From positions 1-64,000 of the forward strand of contig JAHBTM010000008.1 in NCBI GenBank assembly GCA_019638635.1: 64,000 nucleotides of DNA, given 5' to 3'. Below, in pieces: positions 45,629 to 54,329 of the stretch (its first letter is position 1; every line of letters begins with the position of its first letter). The notes under the pieces were generated by a model, which saw only the letters and a program-made list of their open reading frames with translations, did no database searches and was not told where the DNA came from. The translations under genes and the position numbers were made by a program. This stretch comes from Ferruginibacter sp. (GTDB taxonomy: Bacteria; Bacteroidota; Bacteroidia; Chitinophagales; Chitinophagaceae).

Positions 45629-46139
45629 TTAGTCCTTTAAAATCACGGATTCCGGTGAATAGGCGCTTCTTTTGAAAATAAAACGTCTGGTTTCATACTC
45701 ATCGGTCATATCAAACTCCATTAGCCCTGCGGGGCTGAACCGGATTGTATCCCGAATAGATGTGTTGTTTGTATGTAAAATCAACTGGAAGTTTTCCTAA
45801 TCATGATGGTATCTCCCTGTTTCAATCATTCCCATCAAATCAACTATGTAAGAGCTATCATTCAAAAAACGAATAGTAACACTGCGGGCAGCTTCAATCA
45901 TAGGACTGAAGCTATCTCTGCTTATATTGGATTGATCCCCCCTTGTTGAAAAAACGAGTCGAGTCATTTTCAAGATTTATATAGAAGCGATCTGTCAGCA
46001 ATTCATACGCTTTCCAAATGCCCACCAGATCTTGTTTAGTTTGAGCATAGGAACTTTGAGTGCAAACTAAGAAAACGGTTACAACCACGCTCCATCTTTT
46101 CAGAATAAAACGAAGCTTCAATCTGCACCACCTACTCAT
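45629..46139 (-). pseudogene. Degenerate secreted lipocalin-like protein gene
   Basis: From the ATG at 46139 the frame encodes a signal peptide (VVTVFLVCTQSSYAQ) and LVGIWKAYELLTDRFYINLEN, then stops soon after a run of six G near 45945. If one G is removed, the frame continues with coding-like sequence (SVTIRFLNDSSYIVDLMG ... LMEFDMTDEYETRRFIFKR) to TAA at 45629-45631, except for one in-frame TAG at about 45800 (after GRYHHD). Two lesions make a sequencing artefact less likely. The intact protein would have about 170 residues and a lipocalin-like start (LVGIW). An ATG at 46181 in the same frame is an alternative start. Confidence 0.7.
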
Positions 46140-46230
46140 CAATGAAAATTCTTGTGCTAACACCTTGTCCATTCCCAACATTTAACGTGTACAATTTTAA
46201 ACGTCAAAAAAGTGAACTTCCGGTTTCCCC

Positions 46231-47091
46231 TTAATCAATCAGCGGTGAATTGAATGTGTCGCCCTGCGATAAATCACCGGTTTCAAATCCTTTTCTGAAC
46301 CAGTACATCCGCTGTTCAGAGGTGCCGTGGGTAAATCCATCCGGTGTAACCGTTCCCGTTGCCTGGCGTTGCAAACGATCATCACCAATGGCATTGGCGG
46401 CATTCAGTGCCTCTTCAATATCTTCTTTCACCAATACATTTTTCATCTTGTGGTTATGGTGTGCCCACACCCCGGCATAAAAATCAGCCTGCAATTCCAA
46501 CCGAACCGACTTTTTATTGAACTCCACTTCACTCAGTTGTTGCCTCCAGCGATCCATCTTTTGTGTGGTGCCCATCAGGTATTGAATGTGGTGGCCAACT
46601 TCGTGCGCTACCACATACGCCAATGCAAAATCACCGGCAGCACCAAATCGGTTTTTTAAATCATCGGCAAAAGACAAGTCGATGTAAATATCATTATCGC
46701 CCGGACAATAAAAAGGCCCTGTAGCCGAACTAGCCGAACCACAGGCAGATTGTGTGGAGCCACTGAATAATACCAAAGTAGGTTTCTCATACACGGCATT
46801 GTTTTGGGCAAACAATTCATCCCACACATCTTCAGTATCTGCCAACACCACCTTCACAAAAGAGGCGCGCTCATCTTCCCTGGCTTGTTGCTCCGGTGAT
46901 AAAGTGCGCGATTCCTGCGGTGCCGCCTGCTGAAGTACCTGGCCAATATCTACTCCTTCTCCTCCACCCAAAAACAACTGAGCCAGCAAAGCAATAACGG
47001 CTAAAATACCACCACCCGCAGCTATTTGTCCACCTGTAACCTTGCGCCGGTCATCCACGTTGCTACTCTCCCTTCTTCCTTTCCAAAGCAT
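46231..47091 (-). CDS. Neutral zinc metallopeptidase, YpfJ/KPN_02809 family
   Basis: 286 residues. A short cytoplasmic Lys/Arg-rich start is followed by a membrane helix (about 24-42, IAAGGGILAVIALLAQLFLGGG). The zincin motif HEVGHH is at 163-168 in AYVVAHEVGHHIQYL, with FYCPGDNDIYIDLSF upstream and ELQADFYAGVWAHH providing the third ligand downstream. The family is membrane-anchored with unknown substrates. It is antisense to the ccm genes and sits between ccmB and ccsA. Confidence 0.92.
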   Translation of the reverse strand: MLWKGRRESSNVDDRRKVTGGQIAAGGGILAVIALLAQLFLGGGEGVDIGQVLQQAAPQESRTLSPEQQAREDERASFVKVVLADTEDVWDELFAQNNAVYEKPTLVLFSGSTQSACGSASSATGPFYCPGDNDIYIDLSFADDLKNRFGAAGDFALAYVVAHEVGHHIQYLMGTTQKMDRWRQQLSEVEFNKKSVRLELQADFYAGVWAHHNHKMKNVLVKEDIEEALNAANAIGDDRLQRQATGTVTPDGFTHGTSEQRMYWFRKGFETGDLSQGDTFNSPLID

Positions 47092-47207
47092 AATTGTTGT
47101 TTTAGTACCACAATGTACAAAAAATGAACAGGCATACCCACCCTATAGCATTGAAATTATTTCCGTACCGCGGCATTTCATTTTGTTTTTGTTAGTGTTC
47201 TTTCCTA

Positions 47208-47215
47208 TAACTTTG
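47208..47215 (+). promoter_or_regulatory. -7 element upstream of ccsA
   Basis: TAACTTTG fits TAnnTTTG. Candidate -33 TTTG elements at 47182 and 47188 give spacers of 22 or 16 nt, both slightly off. It supports transcription starting near 47220, downstream of the ATG of the longest open frame. Confidence 0.45.
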
Positions 47216-47239
47216 CGGCCTCTAAAGCCTGCTGTTATC

Positions 47240-47950
47240 TTGCGAAAAAGTTGGTGGAAAATATCATCTGTTCTATTACTGATCTATACTGTAGCAGGAG
47301 GGATGTTGATGGATGTGCCAAGGCTGTTCATACTAAATGAAACCATCCGCAATTTATATTTTCACGTAAGCATGTGGTTTGTTATGATGATTCTGTTCAC
47401 TGTGAGCCTGGTGTACAGCATCCGCTACCTGAGTGGTTATCAATACCGAAACGACCTTTATGCCCGGCATTTCGCCGAAACCGGTTTTTTCTTTGGCATC
47501 CTGGGGTATGTTACCGGGGCCATCTGGGCCAATTATACCTGGGTTACCGATCAGGGGCAATCACTCGGAAGCATTCTGAAAGAACCCAAACTGATTGGAG
47601 CAGCTATCGCCGTACTCATGTATGGTGCCTACTTTGTACTTAGGGGGTCATTTACCGATTTGGATAAAAGGGCACGGGTATGTGCCGTGTACAATATTTT
47701 CGCTTACGCGATGTTATTCCCAAGTATTTGGATAATTCCAAGATTGGTTGGAAGTTTGCACCCCGGAGCGCCCGGAAGTGATAGCGGGAATCCGGCCCTG
47801 AACTTTAATGATATCGATTCCAGGCTGAGGCTCGTGTTCTACCCGGCCATTCTCGGATGGGCATTGCTGGCAGTCTGGATTACAACATTGAAGATTAGAA
47901 TAGATTTAATAAAGGACAAAACACTCTTGCATGATGAAAGCCACAGCTAA
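47240..47950 (+). CDS. ccsA: Cytochrome c biogenesis protein, CcsA/CcmC type
   Basis: 236 residues when started at TTG 47240 ((M)RKSWWKISSVLLLIYTVAGG). The open frame goes back to an ATG at 47042, but that part is antisense to the start of the ypfJ-type gene, shows no family similarity and lies before the promoter element. Six membrane helices; conserved segments ILNETIRNLYFHVSMWF, YVTGAIWANYTWVT and SLHPGAPG with His residues expected to bind heme. It handles heme on the periplasmic face. The ccmD-like gene overlaps its end. Confidence 0.85.
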   Translation: MRKSWWKISSVLLLIYTVAGGMLMDVPRLFILNETIRNLYFHVSMWFVMMILFTVSLVYSIRYLSGYQYRNDLYARHFAETGFFFGILGYVTGAIWANYTWVTDQGQSLGSILKEPKLIGAAIAVLMYGAYFVLRGSFTDLDKRARVCAVYNIFAYAMLFPSIWIIPRLVGSLHPGAPGSDSGNPALNFNDIDSRLRLVFYPAILGWALLAVWITTLKIRIDLIKDKTLLHDESHS

Positions 47951-48161
47951 AAAATGGATACTATCGCTTTGCTTTCTGTTCATTAGTGCAATGGGCGTTG
48001 CACAGGAACAGGCAGAGATGGCCGATGTAATGCGAAGCAACGGAAAAATTTATGTGGTGGTAGCCGTGTTGATGGTGGTGCTAATGGGTTTAATCTTCTA
48101 TGTCATTGCCCTGGATAAAAAAATCCGAAAACTGGAAAAAAATTCAGATATCAAATCATAA
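47931..48161 (+). CDS. CcmD-like small membrane protein
   Basis: 76 residues starting inside the last codons of ccsA. A signal-like N-terminus (about 8-25) and a second helix YVVVAVLMVVLMGLIFYVIAL followed by a basic, Lys-rich tail. Size, the single retained helix with a charged cytoplasmic tail, and location right after ccsA all match the CcmD-like proteins of Bacteroidota, which help release heme-loaded CcmE. Sequence similarity at this length is weak, so context carries the call. Confidence 0.75.
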   Translation: MMKATAKKWILSLCFLFISAMGVAQEQAEMADVMRSNGKIYVVVAVLMVVLMGLIFYVIALDKKIRKLEKNSDIKS

Positions 48162-48226
48162 TAACTGCATTGTAAACTTTTAATTTCCTAACCACTCGCC
48201 TACAGCGGGTTAAATCAAATCAAATC

Positions 48227-49651
48227 ATGTCTTCTCAAAATGAGTACAGCTTTTTCCAAAGTGTGGAAAAAAGCTTCGACAAGGCTGCAAAGTTCACCAA
48301 ATGGGATTCAGGAATCCTGGAGCAAATCAAAGCATGTAACGGCATCTTGCGTTTGCGCTACCCTGTAAAGCGCGACGACGGAAGCATTGAAGTGATTGAA
48401 GCTTACCGCGTGCAACACAGTCAACACAAAACACCTTGTAAAGGAGGCATCCGTTTCAGCGAAGAAGTAAATCAGGATGAAGTAATGGCGCTCGCCGCGT
48501 TGATGACATACAAATGTGCCATCGTAAACGTTCCGTTTGGTGGCGGTAAAGGAGGTATCAAAATTAACCCAAAAGAATACAGCGTATATGAACTAGAAAA
48601 AATCACCCGCCGCTATACCAGCGAATTGGTGAAGAAAAACTTTATCGGCCCCGGCATAGATGTACCCGCTCCCGATTACGGAACCGGTGAAAGAGAAATG
48701 GCTTGGATCGTTGATACCTACGCTTCCTTAAAACCAGGCGAAATTGATGCAACTGGGTGTGTAACCGGTAAACCGGTCTCACAAGGTGGAGTACGCGGAC
48801 GCAAAGAGGCCACCGGTTTAGGTGTATTCTTTGGTATCCGTGAAGTTTGTAATATGCCAGAAGTGATGAGCGATCTTGGTCTAACCACCGGCCTTGCCGA
48901 CAAAACCGTCGTGATTCAGGGTTTAGGTAATGTTGGGTACCACTGCGCCAAGTTCTTCTCCGAAATAGGCGGATCTAAAATTATTGCACTGGCAGAATAT
49001 GAAGGTGCCATCACTAACCCGAACGGACTCGATGTGGATGCTGTGGTAGCACACCGTAAAAAAACAGGTTCCATCCTCAATTTCCCGGGAGCTACCAACC
49101 TCGCTAAAAACACGGATGCACTGGAGTTGCAATGCGATATATTGATTCCCGCAGCATTAGAAAATGTAATCAACGGAGAAAACGCCCCGCGCGTTCAAGC
49201 TAAAATTGTGGGTGAGGCTGCCAACGGACCTTGTACACCGGAAGCCGACGAAATCTTCCTCAAAAAAGGAATCCTTTGCGTTCCGGATATGTACCTGAAC
49301 GCCGGTGGTGTAACGGTTAGTTATTTCGAATGGTTGAAAAACCTCAGTCACGTTCGCTACGGAAGAATGGAAAAAAGATTCACTGAAAACCTGAACATGA
49401 ACATCCTCGACCAAATGGAAAACTTAACCGGTAAAAACGTGAGCGATAAAGCCCGTAAGGTCATCTTGCACGGTCCGGATGAAGTGGATCTGGTACACAG
49501 CGGACTGGAAGAAACCATGATTACTGCTACACGCGAAATCATGGACATCTGGAAATCAAACAAAGAAATACCGGATATGCGTACGGCAGCCTACGTTTGT
49601 GCGATCAACAAAGTAGGTACCAGCTATGCTGAACTGGGTATTTTCCCATAG
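48227..49651 (+). CDS. gdhA: Glutamate dehydrogenase (Glu/Leu/Phe/Val family)
   Basis: 474 residues. Conserved VPFGGGKGGIKINP with the substrate Lys, GPGIDVPAPDYGTGEREMAWI with the catalytic Asp, and the NAD(P) motif VIQGLGNVGYHCAKFF. It interconverts glutamate and 2-oxoglutarate plus ammonia. Cofactor preference is not clear from the motif alone. Length and the N-terminus resemble the NAD-type clostridial/eukaryotic-mixed group found in many Bacteroidota. Own terminator. Confidence 0.94.
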   Translation: MSSQNEYSFFQSVEKSFDKAAKFTKWDSGILEQIKACNGILRLRYPVKRDDGSIEVIEAYRVQHSQHKTPCKGGIRFSEEVNQDEVMALAALMTYKCAIVNVPFGGGKGGIKINPKEYSVYELEKITRRYTSELVKKNFIGPGIDVPAPDYGTGEREMAWIVDTYASLKPGEIDATGCVTGKPVSQGGVRGRKEATGLGVFFGIREVCNMPEVMSDLGLTTGLADKTVVIQGLGNVGYHCAKFFSEIGGSKIIALAEYEGAITNPNGLDVDAVVAHRKKTGSILNFPGATNLAKNTDALELQCDILIPAALENVINGENAPRVQAKIVGEAANGPCTPEADEIFLKKGILCVPDMYLNAGGVTVSYFEWLKNLSHVRYGRMEKRFTENLNMNILDQMENLTGKNVSDKARKVILHGPDEVDLVHSGLEETMITATREIMDIWKSNKEIPDMRTAAYVCAINKVGTSYAELGIFP

Positions 49652-49672
49652 TATCAAAACTGTACTGCATGC

Positions 49673-49700
49673 AAAGCTGCTCCTACCGGGCAGCTTTTTT
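49673..49700 (+). terminator. Terminator of gdhA
   Basis: AAAGCTGC (49673-49680), loop, GCAGCTTT (49690-49697), T run to 49700. Confidence 0.85.
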
Positions 49701-50133
49701 AATGCCACTTAGGAAAGGCATGCGCTTCTTCCATTGTATTTCCCAACTGTTGAAAAAGATACGTGTATACCCCATTGGTTATAGCTAAAAAAGGAGCCCG
49801 CAATTCACTGTTGTAGCGTAAGGCCTGCATCATCACTTCCATGTCCAATGGCGCATTCATCTCCTTACACTCCACAATTAAATAGGGTTCATCTGCTTTG
49901 AATAACACAATGTCGAAACGCTTCGTTATGTTGCCTACTTTCAGTTGGCGTTCCACAGCCGTTAACGATGTCGGATACCCGCAAACCCGGTGTAGGTATA
50001 ACAGGAAATTTTGTCGCACCCACTCCTCCCGGGTTAACTTCACCCAACGACGGCGCACTGAGCAAAAAACTTCATTGGCATCTCCTTTCCTTCGAACCTT
50101 AGGATTTTCTTCAGGATAAATAATTTTAATCAT
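49699..50133 (-). CDS. Stand-alone HsdR_N-type (PD-(D/E)xK) domain protein
   Basis: 144 residues. The fold is that of the N-terminal domain of type I restriction HsdR subunits: RREEW-like helix with QNFLLYLHRVCGYP, Glu61, Asp74 in KRFDIVLF, and Glu88-x-Lys90 in YLIVECKEM, which together form the PD-(D/E)xK catalytic set. It ends there; no helicase domain and no hsdM or hsdS are nearby. Small stand-alone copies are frequent in Bacteroidota, usually annotated as restriction-like proteins of unknown function. It could be a nuclease in repair rather than defence. Divergent from amn. Confidence 0.88.
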   Translation of the reverse strand: MIKIIYPEENPKVRRKGDANEVFCSVRRRWVKLTREEWVRQNFLLYLHRVCGYPTSLTAVERQLKVGNITKRFDIVLFKADEPYLIVECKEMNAPLDMEVMMQALRYNSELRAPFLAITNGVYTYLFQQLGNTMEEAHAFPKWH

Positions 50134-50219
50134 ATCAACAGGCGTAAATTAACAGCATATCGCCGAACAAAAAAAGTACACATTTAATTTTTTGTAACTT
50201 AGCCCGCTAAAGCATTAAG

Positions 50220-50990
50220 ATGAAAACAAAAGAACAAATCGTAGATAACTGGCTTCCCCGCTATACCGGTGAAAGCCTGGAAAACTTTGGAGAATATATC
50301 TTACTGACCAACTTTTCCAATTATGTAAACATGTTTGCCCAATGGAACAATGTGCCGATTATAGGAAAAGACCGTCCGATGCAATGCGCTACAGCTGAAA
50401 ATATCACCATCATTAACTTCGGAATGGGAAGCCCTACAGCCGCCACCATCATGGACCTGCTCACAGCTATTCAACCCAAAGCGGTTTTGTTTTTGGGGAA
50501 ATGTGGCGGATTGAAAAAGCGCAATAAAATCGGTGACCTGATTTTGCCCATAGCCGCCATTCGGGGCGAAGGTACCAGTAACGACTACTTTCCACCTGAA
50601 GTACCTGCTCTTCCGGCCTTTGCCCTGCAGAAGGCCATTTCAACCACCATACGTGATTTTGAGCAGGACTACTGGACAGGCGTTTGCTACACCACCAACC
50701 GCAGGGTTTGGGAGCACGATGAAGAATTTAAAGAATACCTGCAACAAGTAAGGGCCTACGCCATAGACATGGAAACCGCCACCATTTTTTCTGTGGGATT
50801 TTATAATAAAATTCCAACGGGTGCTTTGCTGCTGGTGAGTGATTCTCCCATGATTCCTGAAGGTGTTAAAACAGAAGAAAGCGATAAAAGTGTAACTGCT
50901 CAATTCGTGGAAACACACCTAAAAATTGGAATTGAATCGTTGAAGCAACTCATCAACGACGGACTCACCGTGCGTCACCTGAAATTCTAA
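50220..50990 (+). CDS. amn: AMP nucleosidase (short form)
   Basis: 256 residues of the nucleoside phosphorylase/hydrolase fold: FGMGSPTAATIMDLL, LFLGKCGGLKKRNKIGDLILP and AIDMETATIFSVG, with LLVSDSPMIPEG near the end. This matches the AMP nucleosidase group that lacks the N-terminal domain of the Escherichia coli enzyme and is common in Bacteroidota. It would hydrolyse AMP to adenine and ribose 5-phosphate. The ABC ATPase gene starts 4 nt after its stop. Confidence 0.9.
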   Translation: MKTKEQIVDNWLPRYTGESLENFGEYILLTNFSNYVNMFAQWNNVPIIGKDRPMQCATAENITIINFGMGSPTAATIMDLLTAIQPKAVLFLGKCGGLKKRNKIGDLILPIAAIRGEGTSNDYFPPEVPALPAFALQKAISTTIRDFEQDYWTGVCYTTNRRVWEHDEEFKEYLQQVRAYAIDMETATIFSVGFYNKIPTGALLLVSDSPMIPEGVKTEESDKSVTAQFVETHLKIGIESLKQLINDGLTVRHLKF

Positions 50991-50993
50991 AAC

Positions 50994-52616
50994 ATGCAAC
51001 CCTTTGTTTCCATACAGGGTTTGCAGATTTCATTTCCATCACAACAGGTACCAGCTGTAGCCGGCATCTCGTTTGATATTTTTCCGGGTGAATGTGTGGC
51101 AATTATCGGCGAGAGCGGTTCGGGTAAATCTTTAACAGCCCTCGCGCTCAACGGTTTGTTGCCCCCGAATGCACAAATGGAAGGTAAGGTGGTTTACCAC
51201 AACCTTCCTCATCAATCTTTCTCTACGGCAATGCGGGGTAAAATCACCGGCAACATTTTTCAGGACCCCATGCAAGCGCTAAATCCGCTGTACACCTGTG
51301 GATTCCAGGTAACAGAGGCCATCCTGCGGCACCAGCAATGCAGCCGGCAGGAAGCACAAAAAGAAACTATTCGTTTGTTTTCTGAAACCGACTTACCCGA
51401 TCCTGAGGGTATGCTTCACCGTTATCCCCACGAACTGAGTGGCGGACAGCAACAAAGGGTGATGATTGCTATGGCAATTTGCAACAAACCCGCTCTGTTG
51501 ATAGCCGATGAACCTACAACCGCGCTGGATGTAACCATACAGCATGAAATTTTACAACTTATTCACCGGTTGAGAAAATCCTACGGAATGTCGGTACTCC
51601 TCATCTCACACAACCTGCAGATGGTGGAATCATATGCCGAACGTTTGCTCATCATGCAGTATGGGCATATCGTTGAAAGCGGTGCTACTCAGGAAGTTCT
51701 CGCCCATCCCGCCCACGCCTACACCAAATCATTGTGGTTATCGCGACCCATATTCTCATCCAAAGGAAAAACACTTCCTTCTACAGATCAACCGGATGTT
51801 ACAGCACTTCCGGATATTACACCCACCAACCCCACTGATATATTAGTGGATGTACAGAATCTTACAAAAATTTACACCAAACGTAAATCAGGTTTCAGGC
51901 AAAAAGAAAAAACGCATACAGTTGTAGATCATATCAGCTTCAACATTCGCCGCAATGAAATACTCGGGCTGGTAGGTGAAAGCGGATGTGGGAAAAGCAC
52001 CCTCGGGAAAATGTTACTCCGTTTAACAGAACCTACACACGGATCAGTGCGATTCCGGGATGAAGATATTACCCAATGCAGCACACGAGAACTGCGGAAT
52101 CTGCGCAGCCAAATGCAGATGGTTTTCCAAAATCCGTATGCTTCGCTGAATCCCCACATGACACTCTTTGAAATCCTACATGAACCTTTATTGCTTCATA
52201 CTCGATTAACAACTGCGCAAAAAAAAGAACGCATCCTCGAACTCATTCAACAAGTTCAATTGTTGCCCGAACACCTTAACAGGTATCCACATCAGTTCAG
52301 TGGTGGACAAAGACAACGTATTTCAATAGCGAGGGCATTGGCCACCCGGCCGGAGTTCATTGTATTTGATGAAAGCGTGTCGGCTCTGGATGTACGTGTG
52401 CAGGCATCTATCCTCAACCTGATCCAACGCCTAAGAAGACAATACGCATTCAGTGCCCTGTTTATTTCACACGATCTGTCAGTAGTGCATTATATCAGTG
52501 ACCGTATCCTAGTGATGCAACAGGGAAAAATGGTGGAAATCAATGAAGCCAATGCTCTTTTCCGGTCACCAGCTGAAAACTACACCCGAAAACTCACCCA
52601 ATCCGCCTTTGAATAA
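50994..52616 (+). CDS. Double-ATPase ABC transporter protein (dipeptide/oligopeptide type)
   Basis: 540 residues with two complete nucleotide-binding domains. First: Walker A GESGSGKS at 39-46, signature [12 protein letters not shown], Walker [13 protein letters not shown]. Second: Walker A GESGCGKS near 327-334, signature [12 protein letters not shown] and [12 protein letters not shown]. The layout is that of GsiA/YejF-like fused DppD-DppF proteins. The linker after the second half of domain 1 has a [17 protein letters not shown] oligopeptide domain remnant. No permease or binding-protein gene is adjacent, so the partners must be elsewhere. Four nt after amn. Confidence 0.92.
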   Translation: MQPFVSIQGLQISFPSQQVPAVAGISFDIFPGECVAIIGESGSGKSLTALALNGLLPPNAQMEGKVVYHNLPHQSFSTAMRGKITGNIFQDPMQALNPLYTCGFQVTEAILRHQQCSRQEAQKETIRLFSETDLPDPEGMLHRYPHELSGGQQQRVMIAMAICNKPALLIADEPTTALDVTIQHEILQLIHRLRKSYGMSVLLISHNLQMVESYAERLLIMQYGHIVESGATQEVLAHPAHAYTKSLWLSRPIFSSKGKTLPSTDQPDVTALPDITPTNPTDILVDVQNLTKIYTKRKSGFRQKEKTHTVVDHISFNIRRNEILGLVGESGCGKSTLGKMLLRLTEPTHGSVRFRDEDITQCSTRELRNLRSQMQMVFQNPYASLNPHMTLFEILHEPLLLHTRLTTAQKKERILELIQQVQLLPEHLNRYPHQFSGGQRQRISIARALATRPEFIVFDESVSALDVRVQASILNLIQRLRRQYAFSALFISHDLSVVHYISDRILVMQQGKMVEINEANALFRSPAENYTRKLTQSAFE

Positions 52617-52691
52617 AGCAGCCCAGACCGTTTGAAGCACACCTTATCAACACCCTGAATTGGCAGTTATGGAGTATTTGCATATTTTATA

Positions 52692-52699
52692 TACCTTTG
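52692..52699 (+). promoter_or_regulatory. -7 element upstream of queA
   Basis: TACCTTTG fits TAnnTTTG; a -33 partner at the usual distance is not evident. The leader from here to the queA ATG would be about 110 nt and contains only a short CCTG/CAGG hairpin. Confidence 0.4.
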
Positions 52700-52813
52700 C
52701 CCACTTTTACATCATGCCGTAACATGATAACCAGCCTGCCAAAACAGGTCTATCGCTGTAATTTGTTTTACAGAGTCAGGGCATGTGATAAACCAAAAAA
52801 CTCAGCGTATTAC

Positions 52814-53863
52814 ATGAAATTATCACAATTCCGATTCGACCTTCCCCTCAACCTCATTGCCCAAAACCCTACCAAAAAACGCGAAGACAGCCGCATGATG
52901 GTGGTGCACCGCAAAACCGGTGAAATTGAAAACCGACAATTCCGCGATATCATTGAGTACTTCGATGATAAGGATGTATTTGTTGTGAACAATACCAAGG
53001 TATTTCCTGCCAGAATGTATGGACGCAAGGAAAAAACCGGAGCTAAAATTGAAGTATTCCTGCTGCGCGAACTGAACAAAGCCAATAAGCTTTGGGACGT
53101 TATTGTAGATCCGGCCAGAAAAATTCGTGTAGGCAACAAATTATATTTTGGTGAAAATGATGAACTGGTTGCTGAAGTTATCGACAACACCACCAGCCGC
53201 GGAAGAACCATTCGTTTCTTATGGAATGGTAGCGACGAAGAGTTTAAACAAGTGCTGGAAATGATGGGCGAAACCCCATTACCCAAATACATCAAACGCA
53301 AACCGGATGAAGAAGATAAGGAAAGATATCAAACGGTTTATGCTAAACACGAAGGTGCTGTGGCCGCACCCACTGCCGGTTTACACTTTAGCCGAGAGTT
53401 GATTAAGCGACTTGAAATTCAGGGTATCCGTTTTGCAGAAGTAACCCTTCACACCGGCTTGGGTACCTTCAGGCCCATTGAAGTGGAAGACCTCAGTAAA
53501 CACAAAATGGATGCTGAATATTACAAGATTGACGAAGTGGCCTGTGCCATTGTAAATAAAGCGAAAGAAACCGGACACCGCATTTGCTCCATCGGTACTA
53601 CTACCATGCGTGCCATGGAAACGTCCTACACAGCACAAAAATTACTGAAGCCATCCGAAGGTTGGACCAATCACTTCATTCATCCTCCATATAATTTCAA
53701 TATTGCCGATGCACTGGTTACCAACTTCCATTTACCCAAAACCAGTCTGCTGATTATGGCATGCGCCTTTGCCGGGTATGATTTGATGATGGAAGCGTAC
53801 AAAAAAGCCATCAAAGACAAATACCGATTCTTCAGTTATGGAGATTCGATGTTGATCATCTAA
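52814..53863 (+). CDS. queA: S-adenosylmethionine:tRNA ribosyltransferase-isomerase
   Basis: 349 residues from the ATG at 52814 ([19 protein letters not shown]), the standard QueA N-terminus; the open frame upstream belongs to the leader. Conserved RDSRMMVV-type segment ([11 protein letters not shown]), [37 protein letters not shown] and the final [12 protein letters not shown]. It transfers the ribosyl part of SAM to preQ1 in tRNA to give epoxyqueuosine. Own terminator directly after. Confidence 0.96.
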   Translation: MKLSQFRFDLPLNLIAQNPTKKREDSRMMVVHRKTGEIENRQFRDIIEYFDDKDVFVVNNTKVFPARMYGRKEKTGAKIEVFLLRELNKANKLWDVIVDPARKIRVGNKLYFGENDELVAEVIDNTTSRGRTIRFLWNGSDEEFKQVLEMMGETPLPKYIKRKPDEEDKERYQTVYAKHEGAVAAPTAGLHFSRELIKRLEIQGIRFAEVTLHTGLGTFRPIEVEDLSKHKMDAEYYKIDEVACAIVNKAKETGHRICSIGTTTMRAMETSYTAQKLLKPSEGWTNHFIHPPYNFNIADALVTNFHLPKTSLLIMACAFAGYDLMMEAYKKAIKDKYRFFSYGDSMLII

Positions 53864-53883
53864 AAGCATTATCAAAAAATACG

Positions 53884-53908
53884 AACTCCCTTTATGGGAG
53901 TTTTTTTA
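53884..53908 (+). terminator. Terminator of queA
   Basis: AACTCCC-TTTAT-GGGAGTT (53884-53902) followed by a T run, 20 nt after the stop. Confidence 0.88.
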
Positions 53909-53910
53909 TG

Positions 53911-53990
53911 TCTACGAGTCTCTTGCATTTATCTACGAGTCTCTTGCTTGCAAGGACTCGTAGAATCTAAAACCATCAACGGTAAGTCCT
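53911..53990. repeat. Hairpin-repeat copy A after queA
   Basis: Unit TCTACGAGTCTCTTGC at 53911-53926 and 53932-53947 (21-nt period), then an inverted unit that closes a hairpin at 53932-53964 (TCTACGAGTC pairing with GACTCGTAGA, plus CTTGC/GCAAG after one bulged base). The segment 53932-53990 recurs at 54088-54146 with two mismatches. Non-coding. Confidence 0.92.
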
Positions 53991-54047
53991 CTTTCGAAGA
54001 GGCCTTTCCCGCCAATAAATTCAGAGTGAGAAGTGAATTCTATTCCT

Positions 54048-54146
54048 GACGAGTCTTTTGCTTTTATCTACGAGTCTCTTGCTTTTATCTACGAGTCTCT
54101 TGCTTGCAAGGACTCGTAGAATCTAAAACCCTCAACGGCAAGTCCT
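54048..54146. repeat. Hairpin-repeat copy B after queA
   Basis: A degenerate unit at 54048-54061, full units at 54067-54082 and 54088-54103 (21-nt period), then the inverted unit closing a hairpin at 54088-54120. It has one unit more than copy A and lies 156 nt away from it. Confidence 0.92.
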
Positions 54147-54174
54147 GCTACGAAGAGAATTACCTAAAAAACAA

Positions 54175-54204
54175 GGGGCCACGATAGAAATCGCGGCCCG
54201 TTTT
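54175..54204 (+). terminator. Terminator-like hairpin with no obvious gene upstream
   Basis: GGGCC-A-CGA, loop TAGAAA, TCG-C-GGCCC, then GTTTTAA. It could end a small RNA transcribed through the hairpin repeats, or belong to read-through from queA. Confidence 0.6.
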
Positions 54205-54329
54205 AATCCAATATCCTATGAAAAACCACACTATTAACGCACCGCTTGCTTCATTATTGTGTTGAGTTATAAAAATGCCTTCTTTTTTTCTAAAAAAAGT
54301 GATTAGCTTGAGAATCAACCCTTTGTATC

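Larger units (their letters stand above)
53991..54329. other. Non-coding stretch between queA and the Mpo1-like gene
   Basis: Apart from repeat copy B and the hairpin at 54175-54200, this stretch has no supported gene. CCTCTT-T-CGAAGAGG at about 53989-54002 is a further small palindrome. The promoter of the next gene must lie near 54290-54320, but only a weak CCCTTTG is seen. Confidence 0.5.

Noticed and set aside
49699..50133. Restriction-modification or defence island around the HsdR_N gene
   Set aside because: No methyltransferase, specificity subunit, helicase or other defence gene lies within several kilobases; the neighbours gdhA and amn are metabolic.
52706..52813. Possible preQ1 riboswitch in the queA leader (A-rich ACCAAAAAACT before the start)
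   Set aside because: The preQ1-I aptamer needs a preceding stem-loop with a C-rich loop that pairs as a pseudoknot; I could not find the complementary 5' stem, so the A-rich run alone is not enough.
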